11,790 nt of DNA from Nitrospirota bacterium (GTDB lineage Bacteria > Nitrospirota_A > Leptospirillia > Leptospirillales > Leptospirillaceae). Numbering within the stretch: position 1 is the first letter of the stretch; the number at the start of each line of letters is the position of its first letter. Where the stretch lies: contig JAJYPO010000060.1 of assembly GCA_021795275.1 (NCBI GenBank), positions 1 to 11,790 of the forward strand, in the 5' to 3' direction. A model generated the notes under the pieces. That model saw nothing but the letters and a program-made list of their open reading frames with translations. It had not been told where the DNA came from and did not search any database. Made by a program: the position numbers and the translations under genes. Of the stretch, positions 6,133 to 11,790 are shown piece after piece.

Positions 6133-7305
6133 GTGAATGAAATCAACATGCATGCCGAATCCGTTCCACTGTTGAGGTTTGGCGTGAAGGAAGTGATGGA
6201 AAGAGCTCTCGGCACCACCGTGCTGGCGACAGCCCGCCACAGGAATGGGCTTCACGCCCTGGAACGGCTTGAGAAAGCCAGGGACCATGTCGCCCACTAT
6301 CTGGGATGTGAAGCATCGGAGGTGGTTTTTGTCGGCTCGGGGTCGGAAGCGAATACCTGGGCGCTTGCCGGGGTCCGGTTCCCAGGCGGGGGGACGGCAG
6401 ACCATATTCTGATGTCTCCTCTGGAGCATGTGTCCGTCATCAACACGGCGCTCTCCCTTCAGGAACAGTGTGGGACGAAGGTGAAATTTCTGGCGCTTGA
6501 CGGAACCGGCCACGTCGACCTGGAGGCACTGAAGAGAAAGTGGCCCGGGGGGAGGGTGATCGTTTCTGTTCAGCGCGTCAACCCGGAGACAGGGCATCTT
6601 CAGCCGATCGACGAGATCGGGAAATTCGTCCGGTCGCAGGGAGGTGTTTTTCATACCGACTTTGTTGCGGCAGAGGGGTGGGAGGAACCGAATTTTGCGG
6701 GCCGGCCATTCGATCTGCTGACCCTCTCATCCTCTGCCATAGGGGGGCCGCCCGGTATTTCGGTCCTTTGTATCCGGCGCGGCGTCCGCATGGTCCCCTT
6801 GATCCATGGAGGTGCGCAGGAAGACGGTCGGCGCGGGGGGGCTCAGCCGGTTTTTCTCGCGGAAGGGCTGGCGGAAGCTGTCCGCCTTGCAGTCCTTCAT
6901 GGAGCCCGGGAAAAAAAAGGCCTGGAGGAACTCGACCGGCTTCTGGTTCAGAAGATCCGTTCCGACTTTTCACAGTTGATGTTTGTCGGAGATAAAAGTG
7001 TTCGACGGCCGGGAATCATCAATCTTCTTCTTCCGGGTTTCGATGGCCAGGCCCTGCTTTCCCTCATGGACCGCGACCGGGTGATCGTCGGCACAGGATC
7101 CAGCTGCTCATCTCAGTCGCTCAAGGTGTCCCATGTCCTTACCGCCCTGGGATTCTCCTCGAGGGAAGGTCAGGGGTCCGTCGTTCTTTCACTCGGCTGG
7201 TGGAATCAGCCATCGGATGTCGAGCCATGGGCCCATGCCCTCTCAAAGGCAATCAGGGCTCTGGCTGGACTGGGCGGAGCTTCCGGAACGGGTCTCAAGG
7301 GATAA
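6133..7305 (+). CDS. cysteine-desulfurase-like (class V aminotransferase fold) protein lacking the PLP lysine
   Basis: A 390-residue relative of NifS/IscS. Family landmarks are FVGSGSEANTWALAGV (66-81), LEH (H99), VNPETGHLQPIDEI (149-162), HTD (D176), DLLTLSSSAIGGPPG (194-208), PLIHGGAQEDGRRGG (222-236) and the cysteine loop GTGSSCSS (C325) followed by VSHVLTALG. Normal enzymes read S-G-H-K before I-x-G-P; here the equivalent positions are S200-S201-A202, so the PLP Schiff-base lysine is alanine (GCC at 6736). The usual Gln after HTD is A179, the phosphate-binding Thr is A237 and the substrate-binding Arg is V351. The usual N-terminal YLDNNATT strand is also absent. It is therefore probably not an active PLP enzyme; a persulfide carrier, scaffold or regulator is inference. 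Start is GTG 6133 with AGGAGG 7 nt upstream (6120-6125). It leads a five-gene run ending at 9684; the next gene starts 11 bp later. Confidence 0.85.
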   Translation: MNEINMHAESVPLLRFGVKEVMERALGTTVLATARHRNGLHALERLEKARDHVAHYLGCEASEVVFVGSGSEANTWALAGVRFPGGGTADHILMSPLEHVSVINTALSLQEQCGTKVKFLALDGTGHVDLEALKRKWPGGRVIVSVQRVNPETGHLQPIDEIGKFVRSQGGVFHTDFVAAEGWEEPNFAGRPFDLLTLSSSAIGGPPGISVLCIRRGVRMVPLIHGGAQEDGRRGGAQPVFLAEGLAEAVRLAVLHGAREKKGLEELDRLLVQKIRSDFSQLMFVGDKSVRRPGIINLLLPGFDGQALLSLMDRDRVIVGTGSSCSSQSLKVSHVLTALGFSSREGQGSVVLSLGWWNQPSDVEPWAHALSKAIRALAGLGGASGTGLKG

Positions 7306-7316
7306 AAGGAGTATTT

Positions 7317-8201
7317 ATGGGAACCGTCGCGATCATCGGTGGGACCGGATTCATCGCTCGCTCTCTTTTGTCAGCAATGCGACAGGGCGGAAAAAAAGAG
7401 ATACGGCTCCTGTCGCGGAACCCGCCCTCCGATATTGTTGAGGGTCTTTCTTGGCAACGCGTCGATGTCTCCAGGCCAGAGACTTTCGGGGATGAACTGG
7501 AGAATTGTGAGGCCGTTTATTACCTTCCGGGCATTTTGGCGGAGACCCGGGGACAAAAATACGAGGACATCCATTACAGGGGAGTCGTCGAAACCCTCAA
7601 GATTCTTGCCCGGAATCCCCCGTCCCGCTTCATCCATGTGAGCGCCATCGGAGTCGCTCATAATGCTCCGAGTGCCTATCACAGAACGAAGAAAAAGGCC
7701 GAGGAGGCCGTTTCCTCTTCCGGAGTCCCTTTTACGATCGTTCGTCCATCCCTTGTTTTTGGCGATGGGGACAAGTCGGTCAGCCAGTTCCTCCTTTTGG
7801 GACGAACCCTTCATCTTCTGCCCATGATCGGGCCGGGAACAGCCAGGGTTCAACCCGTCTTCGCCGGAGATCTCGCCGCCCTTCTCGCACGCATTCCAGA
7901 TCGACCAGAAATGGCGGGAAAAATCCTCGAAGTTGCAGGACCACGCATTTATACCTATCGTGAAATGATGGAGGCCATCCGAAAAAGCGCCCATCTCAAG
8001 GCGGTCATCCTTTCGGTCCCGATAACAGCGATGATGGCCTCTGGTGTTATCCAGCGACTGCTACTTCCGAAGCCGATCCTCACGCCCGATGTCATTCGGA
8101 TGGCGCTTTCGGACAACGTCGCACGATGCAATGCGGCTGTGGCGGATTTTGGGTGGAACCTTGTTTCGCTTGAGTCCTGGCTGGAATCGAAGGAGGTCTG
8201 A
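7317..8201 (+). CDS. NAD(P)-binding atypical SDR / NDUFA9-like epimerase family protein
   Basis: A 294-residue cytoplasmic protein of the extended/atypical short-chain dehydrogenase group. It begins with a Rossmann strand and the nucleotide motif GGTGFIA (8-14), and has LLSRNP (31-36) after the second strand, VYYLPG (67-72), HVSAIGV (107-113) and a YxxxK motif (Y121, K125). The segment IVRPSLVFGDGDKSVSQFL and the late VQPVFAGDLAALL are typical of the NDUFA9/YbjT-like subfamily, which often lacks classical dehydrogenase activity and binds NADP(H) structurally or as a redox sensor; here the Tyr and Lys are present. ATG 7317 is chosen because AAAGGAG lies 5 nt upstream and homology starts here. 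It begins 11 bp after the previous stop and its own stop overlaps the next start (TGATG). Substrate unknown. Confidence 0.9.
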   Translation: MGTVAIIGGTGFIARSLLSAMRQGGKKEIRLLSRNPPSDIVEGLSWQRVDVSRPETFGDELENCEAVYYLPGILAETRGQKYEDIHYRGVVETLKILARNPPSRFIHVSAIGVAHNAPSAYHRTKKKAEEAVSSSGVPFTIVRPSLVFGDGDKSVSQFLLLGRTLHLLPMIGPGTARVQPVFAGDLAALLARIPDRPEMAGKILEVAGPRIYTYREMMEAIRKSAHLKAVILSVPITAMMASGVIQRLLLPKPILTPDVIRMALSDNVARCNAAVADFGWNLVSLESWLESKEV

Positions 8202-9013
8202 TGGATTTGCTTCCTGTCGCTTTTGTCTCACACGGAGCTCCCGTCTCACTCGATGAACCTGAATGGAGGGAGAGGCTCGGTCTATGGGGGAAATCGATAG
8301 GGCAGGTCAAAGCAATCCTTGTTGTCTCGGCCCATTGGGTCACCCAGCGTCCGATGTTTGGTCCGCTCGATCGCGTTCCCCTGATCTATGACTTCTGGGG
8401 CTTCCCTGATCGTTTCTATAAGCTGACCTATCCCTCCCCCGTTTCGCCGGAGCTTGGAAGACGAATCGCCTCCATGCCAGGCCTCGAAGATCTGGTTCCG
8501 ACTCCATCCCGTGGTCTCGATCATGGGATGTGGGTTCCTCTCACGGGAATGTTCCCCGAAGCCATTATTCCTGTTCTTGGCCTTTCTCTTCCGGGGCTCT
8601 CTCCGGAAAAACTTTATACACTGGGGAAAAGTCTTGCGCCTCTCAGGGAAGAGGGGATTCTTCTTCTCGCCAGTGGAGGCATGACCCACAACCTGGGAGA
8701 AATAGATCCGAATCTCCATGCCCCCCCCAGGTCCTGGGCGCTCTCCTTCGATCAATGGGTGGTGGAGCAGGTATCAACCGGGAATCTCGAATCACTTTTT
8801 GAGTTTGAGGACCGCGCTCCCCAGGCCCGAAAATCCCACCCGACCCTCGAGCATTTTGCCCCCCTGTTCGTTGCTCTGGGGGCAGCGGAAGGATATTCCC
8901 GGGTGACATTTCCCGTGACGGGATTCCGTTGGGGAAGCCTGTCTCTTCGATCCATCCAGTTCGATGGCGGGGATTCTCAACTTGAAGCGCCTCCAAAAAA
9001 TCGGATAGAATGA
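8201..9013 (+). CDS. DODA-type extradiol dioxygenase family protein (LigB/YgiD-like)
   Basis: A 270-residue cytoplasmic metalloenzyme of the class III extradiol dioxygenase / 4,5-DOPA dioxygenase family. Visible family residues are H11 in FVSHGAP, H45 in VVSAHWV, H108 in GLDHGMWVPL, H163 in GGMTHNLGEI and H218 in PTLEHFAPLF, with DFWGFPDRFYKLTYP (64-78) in the usual place. Length matches the E. coli YgiD group. These proteins cleave catechol-type rings using a single metal ion, but the natural substrate of the YgiD-like bacterial branch is unclear. The start overlaps the previous stop (TGATG) and AGGAGG (8191-8196) lies 4 nt upstream, so translation is coupled to the SDR gene. The gap to the next gene is 63 bp. 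I would not infer an aromatic pathway from this alone. Confidence 0.92.
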   Translation: MDLLPVAFVSHGAPVSLDEPEWRERLGLWGKSIGQVKAILVVSAHWVTQRPMFGPLDRVPLIYDFWGFPDRFYKLTYPSPVSPELGRRIASMPGLEDLVPTPSRGLDHGMWVPLTGMFPEAIIPVLGLSLPGLSPEKLYTLGKSLAPLREEGILLLASGGMTHNLGEIDPNLHAPPRSWALSFDQWVVEQVSTGNLESLFEFEDRAPQARKSHPTLEHFAPLFVALGAAEGYSRVTFPVTGFRWGSLSLRSIQFDGGDSQLEAPPKNRIE

Positions 9014-9076
9014 GACATCCTGACGTTGTCTGGATTAATGGAATTGGTTTGAATATAAGGACGGAAAGGAAAACAC

Positions 9077-9433
9077 ATGGGCGAATCGAAGAGCATCTCA
9101 ATCCACGCCTACCTCAAGCCCTCATGCGGCTGGAGTCGAGGGGTGCGTGCGGTTTTCGCAAAATACAACCTCCCATTCGAGGATATCAATATCATTGCAA
9201 GCGTCGATGCCTACAGTGAAATGGTTAAGAAGTCAGGCCAGCGCCTCTCGCCTTGTGTGGAGATCGATGGGACTATGCTGGCCGATGTGAGTGGTGAGGA
9301 GGTCGAGTCCTATCTCCTGTCCAAGGGGATGGTCAAGCCGGTGGCTTCCAGCGACAACACCCCTCTTGACCGTGGGTGTCATGACGGAGAACCGGTCGAA
9401 ATGGGATCGTGGAAGGGGACCAGGGGGGCCTGA
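9077..9433 (+). CDS. glutaredoxin-like protein with CGWS active site
   Basis: A 118-residue thioredoxin-fold protein. The core is glutaredoxin: strand SISIHAYLKP, active site C17-G-W-S20, helix GVRAVFAKYNLPFEDINI, cis-proline P59 in RLSPCVEIDG, and ADVSGEEVESYL as the final helix region. The second active-site cysteine is serine, so it is monothiol; CGFS proteins of this kind handle Fe-S clusters or glutathione adducts, but CGWS is not the classical motif. A second cysteine directly follows the cis-proline (C60). After residue about 86 a tail of some 30 residues, with C101-H102, goes beyond the usual fold. ATG 9077 has AAAGGA 6 nt upstream. It follows the dioxygenase gene by 63 bp and precedes the CbtB-like gene by 44 bp, so all are likely in one operon. 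Role in thiol or sulfur transfer with the desulfurase-like protein is inference. Confidence 0.9.
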   Translation: MGESKSISIHAYLKPSCGWSRGVRAVFAKYNLPFEDINIIASVDAYSEMVKKSGQRLSPCVEIDGTMLADVSGEEVESYLLSKGMVKPVASSDNTPLDRGCHDGEPVEMGSWKGTRGA

Positions 9434-9477
9434 AAAAGTCTATCCCCGGGAATCATTCAAAATTGTGAAAGGTTTGT

Positions 9478-9684
9478 ATGATGAGTGACGTAAAGGTAGT
9501 GCCGGTTGTTGGGGTCGAAGGCGTTTCCGGGTCCCGGGTGGCTTGGTGGCAGGTTCTGACCGCGCTCGGCTTTTTGATGTGGATCCCCGTGACGTTGTAT
9601 CTTCTTCTCTTTGCCCCGTTGCCGATGGTGCATGACATGGTCCATCCGGTTCGCCATGCCTTCAGCTTTGTGATGTGCCACTAG
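9478..9684 (+). CDS. small single-pass membrane protein, CbtB-like (putative cobalt transporter subunit)
   Basis: A 68-residue protein with a short N-terminal cytoplasmic stretch, one hydrophobic helix at about residues 25-48 (VLTALGFLMWIPVTLYLLLF) and a histidine-rich end VHDMVHPVRHAFSFVMCH. The pattern of several histidines, RHA and a terminal CH is what I know from CbtB, where the family normally ends in RHxxxxPCH; here the proline before the cysteine is missing. In other bacteria CbtB is encoded with CbtA, the larger membrane subunit, often under a cobalamin riboswitch; neither is present here. Two adjacent ATGs (9478 and 9481) are possible; GAAAGG at 9467-9472 fits either. It is the last gene before a strong terminator. 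Membrane protein is well supported, CbtB assignment moderate. Confidence 0.65.
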   Translation: MMSDVKVVPVVGVEGVSGSRVAWWQVLTALGFLMWIPVTLYLLLFAPLPMVHDMVHPVRHAFSFVMCH

Positions 9685-9701
9685 ACGTCATTCATTGCCA
9701 T

Positions 9702-9743
9702 AAAACGGTGGTGGCTTTTTCGGCCGCCACCGTTTTGTCTTTT
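9702..9743 (+). terminator. strong intrinsic terminator ending the 6133-9684 gene run
   Basis: A 14-bp stem pairs 9702-9715 (AAAACGGTGGTGGC) with 9723-9736 (GCCGCCACCGTTTT), with one G-T wobble and a 7-nt loop, followed by GTCTTTT. The AAAA/TTTT bases at the foot make it potentially bidirectional, so it might also stop minus-strand transcripts arriving from the carbonic anhydrase side. It begins 17 bp after the CbtB-like stop and ends only 5 bp before the tRNA-Arg. Confidence 0.9.
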
Positions 9744-9748
9744 CGATC

Positions 9749-9825
9749 GCGCCCGTAGCTCAATCGGATAGAGCAACAGCCTTCTAAGCTGTGGGTTGGG
9801 CGTTCAATTCGCCCCGGGCGCACCA
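9749..9825 (+). tRNA. tRNA-Arg (anticodon TCT)
   Basis: A complete 77-nt cloverleaf with encoded CCA (9823-9825). Acceptor GCGCCCG (9749-9755) pairs with CGGGCGC (9815-9821), the D-arm has TAGCTCAATCGGATAGAGC, the anticodon stem ACAGC/GCTGT encloses CTTCTAA with anticodon TCT, and the T-arm is GGGCG-TTCAATT-CGCCC. It reads AGA codons. Its 5' end lies only 5 nt after the T-tract of the preceding terminator, and I found no promoter in between, so its transcription start is unexplained. Confidence 0.96.
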
Positions 9826-9868
9826 TGATTTTGCATTGGTGCAGATCTTCTCTAGGGCTTTGCTGCCT

Positions 9869-10423
9869 TCATGGCCGCCGGAACGTCCACCAGCCATCCG
9901 GTTTGACGTCGTAATAGAATCCGTAGATCGGAATGGTTGAGGGAACGAGCGGAGACCGTCGAATTCGGTGGACATCTTCCACGACGGATCTTTCCAGGTT
10001 CTTGAAGGTCAGAAAATTCAGATAGAAAGCTTCATCAGATCCCGGACCCTTTTCATGGTCTTCCCATCCCTTCGGCCCTATAGTTGCAGTTTCAAGGCTT
10101 TTCGAGAGGAGATTTCGCATGATCTCACCGTCGAAAAGCATCATTCCGCAATCAGAATGAATGACGACCACTCTTTCGTCCCGAGCAGCTTGTAGGAGAT
10201 GACGAGGCTCCGAATGGCATCGTCGCTGGCCCTTCCTCCTGCATTTCTGATGGCGTGGGCATCGCCTCCGAAAGACCCGCCATCTTGGCCGGATCGATTC
10301 TGGCATCCATGCATGTCAGAACCGCAAATTCCCGGCCGGGAGGAAGGGGGAGATCCCCTTGGTGCCAAAGTTTTGTGAATAGTGTCTGTTCGCAGCAAGC
10401 ACTTCATCGAGAACTTTGCTCAT
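9869..10423 (-). pseudogene. beta-carbonic anhydrase, broken by three single-base frameshifts
   Basis: Beta-carbonic anhydrases interconvert CO2 and bicarbonate at a zinc site. Starting at ATG 10423 (GGGGGA upstream) the frame reads [20 protein letters not shown] and then hits TGA at 10318-10316 after 35 codons. Homology continues in other frames: [18 protein letters not shown] up to about 10266, then [21 protein letters not shown] and [10 protein letters not shown] down to 10168, then [17 protein letters not shown] to the stop at 9869. The zinc and active-site residues (Cys-x-Asp-x-Arg and His-x-x-Cys) are all encoded, but split over frames. Each break fits loss of one base, near 10339, 10265 and 10168, two of them in G or C runs; together they restore the original frame. 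Repaired length would be about 186 residues. It lies 108 bp downstream of the EAL gene. Real decay or sequencing error cannot be separated here. Confidence 0.88.
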
Positions 10424-10531
10424 GGATCCCCCAGCAGCTTGAGTTGGACTCTTCAAAGAAAGCAAATGTCCATGTTCAATGAATGGAAGTCCTTCAAGCC
10501 TATTCTCGATCCTGCAAGATCCATGGCCGGA

Positions 10532-11782
10532 TTATCCTTCTCCCAGGGACGCCCTTTGCGTAAAAAGAGGCCAGTCGAGGTCGAGGCAATGGACGCGAAG
10601 AGGGCCCGTCGCATTGACCGCAAGGGATATGGTCCGGCATACATGGACCCCGGTCGTGGAAAGATAGGGAGGCGAGATTTGAACATGTCCAAAATGACCC
10701 AAGGCCTGACGAAAATAGGCACGATGGGACCAGTTGGCACGGGAAGTATCCAGGAGAGGACGAAACCGGTGGTCGATGTTCCCGAAGGAAAGACGGTCCA
10801 TATTGATCCCGACCTGTTGACCCTTGTCGTCAAGAATGAAGTAGCGCACGACACAGGGGTAGGGCGAGAATATTCCTTCCAAAGTTATTTTTTTACGATC
10901 AAGCGGATCCGAGTCAACCAGGTAATAGAATAGTTCCAGGATTTTTGAAAATACCTCGGAGTCCTTCGGGGGGGTGTCGGATTTTTGCATCTGTTCGAGA
11001 AGTTGTTCGAATTGCGATCCGATGGTGACATCTGGTTCGGGTTCCGGTCGTCCAAAATAAAATCCTTGCACGAAATCGACCTCGGTTTCCAGTGCGATGC
11101 GCCCTTCCTCCGAATTCTCGATCCCCTCGATCAGGCAGAGCGATCCTGATGCGCGTACAAGAGAAACCATTTCTGGCATGAGTCTTCGCACATCCGCGCT
11201 TTTCGAAGCATGCAGGATCATGGTGCGGTCAATTTTTACCATTTCAGGCTTTATGGACCAGATTCGGTCAAAATTCGAATGTCCCGATCCGAAGTCATCG
11301 ATCGCGATCAGGGTTCCGCAGCCTCTATAGTACGCTGCAGCTTCTGTCAGCAAGGATTTGTCATCGATGGCTGATTCCAGAATTTCGACGACCAGTTTTT
11401 GGGGATCGATTCCGGTCCAGTCGAGAATTTCTTCAAAAAATCGACCGAATTTTCGTCCTGACGTGGCCGCTTTTGGGTCCAGGTTAATAAATAACCAAAC
11501 CGGGCTAGAAGAAATGTCTCTAAAGTTGAGAAGATGAATCGTTCGAAGGAGACGGTCAAGAAAGACTGCCTCCTCCAGTGTTTTTGCGGAAGGGAATATA
11601 TCACGGGGGAGAATGCGGGCTCCCCGATGATCCACGCCACGGACCAGGGCTTCGAAGCCGATGATTCTTCTTTGTGCGATCGCGAAGACGGGCTGGAAGA
11701 CTGTTTCGAGAGTCATGCCCTTCCAGAAGGCCTTCGAACGTCCCTCCTCAGAACGGATCGATGCGATGATCTGATGCGTCAT
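10532..11782 (-). CDS. EAL-domain c-di-GMP phosphodiesterase with YkuI-type C-terminal sensor domain
   Basis: A 416-residue protein that should degrade cyclic di-GMP to pGpG. The EAL domain spans about 24-250 and keeps the metal and catalytic set: E44-A-L, N100 (FINLDP), E133 (VVEILES), D162-D-F-G-S-G, K183 (VKID), E219 and E222 (EGIE) and Q239 (FVQGFYFGRP). The rest (about 270-410) resembles the YkuI_C PAS/PDC-like domain, with WSHRAYFRQAL (351-361), ISPPYLSTTG (369-378) and HVCRTISLAV (380-389). No membrane helix is seen, so it is probably cytoplasmic. ATG 11782 lies 8 bp from the window edge, where no ribosome site can be judged; the true start may be further upstream, and ATG 11716 with GGAAGGG before it is an alternative that would remove 22 residues. 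Role in motility or biofilm switching is inferred from the family. Confidence 0.9.
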   Translation of the reverse strand: MTHQIIASIRSEEGRSKAFWKGMTLETVFQPVFAIAQRRIIGFEALVRGVDHRGARILPRDIFPSAKTLEEAVFLDRLLRTIHLLNFRDISSSPVWLFINLDPKAATSGRKFGRFFEEILDWTGIDPQKLVVEILESAIDDKSLLTEAAAYYRGCGTLIAIDDFGSGHSNFDRIWSIKPEMVKIDRTMILHASKSADVRRLMPEMVSLVRASGSLCLIEGIENSEEGRIALETEVDFVQGFYFGRPEPEPDVTIGSQFEQLLEQMQKSDTPPKDSEVFSKILELFYYLVDSDPLDRKKITLEGIFSPYPCVVRYFILDDKGQQVGINMDRLSFGNIDHRFRPLLDTSRANWSHRAYFRQALGHFGHVQISPPYLSTTGVHVCRTISLAVNATGPLRVHCLDLDWPLFTQRASLGEG

Positions 11783-11790
11783 TTCGCTTT

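Noticed and set aside
10382..10933. Plus-strand open frame of 183 codons at the end of the EAL gene
   Set aside because: Antisense to the YkuI-type domain, which has recognisable homology, and the frame shows no motif of its own.

Overview
The window reads as a stretch of chromosome from a motile, Gram-negative-type bacterium of moderately high GC (about 55-60% by eye). It has a LolD/MacB-type exporter, a FliM switch protein, a c-di-GMP phosphodiesterase and ordinary chromosomal housekeeping genes. Several features would fit an acidophilic or chemolithotrophic Nitrospirota such as Leptospirillum, but that is a guess and nothing here proves it. I see no phage, transposase, integrase or CRISPR array.

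Layout. Positions 1-1863 (minus strand) hold a compact cluster: inorganic pyrophosphatase (ppa), then a LolD/MacB-type ABC ATPase, then its permease, which runs off the left edge. A divergent region of about 250 bp (1864-2113) separates it from a plus-strand pair, a YahK/CAD-type zinc alcohol dehydrogenase and a dienelactone-hydrolase-family enzyme (2114-3915). A solitary fliM follows (4005-5033). About 390 bp without a recognisable gene (5034-5425) contains a good stem-loop and a cluster of TTCCAA words. Next come a minus-strand tRNA-Met(CAT) with a clear sigma70-type promoter and a minus-strand CoA-binding protein of the YccU family.

From 6133 to 9684 a plus-strand run of five genes is tightly spaced: a cysteine-desulfurase-like protein, an NDUFA9-like SDR, a LigB/DODA-type dioxygenase, a CGWS glutaredoxin and a small CbtB-like membrane protein. 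It ends in a strong intrinsic terminator that sits almost against a tRNA-Arg(TCT). The right end (minus strand) has an EAL-domain phosphodiesterase with a YkuI-type C-terminal sensor domain, and downstream of it a beta-carbonic anhydrase gene broken by three single-base frameshifts.

The most unusual item is the cysteine-desulfurase-like protein at 6133-7305. The fold-defining motifs and the cysteine loop (GSSCSS) are present, but the lysine that should hold PLP is alanine, and four other pocket residues (the His before it, the PLP-stacking Gln partner, the phosphate-binding Thr and the substrate-binding Arg) are also replaced. It looks like a family member that has left PLP chemistry but kept the sulfur-carrying cysteine, encoded with a thiol-redox protein (the glutaredoxin) in the same transcription unit. 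The second item worth checking is the multiply frameshifted carbonic anhydrase.
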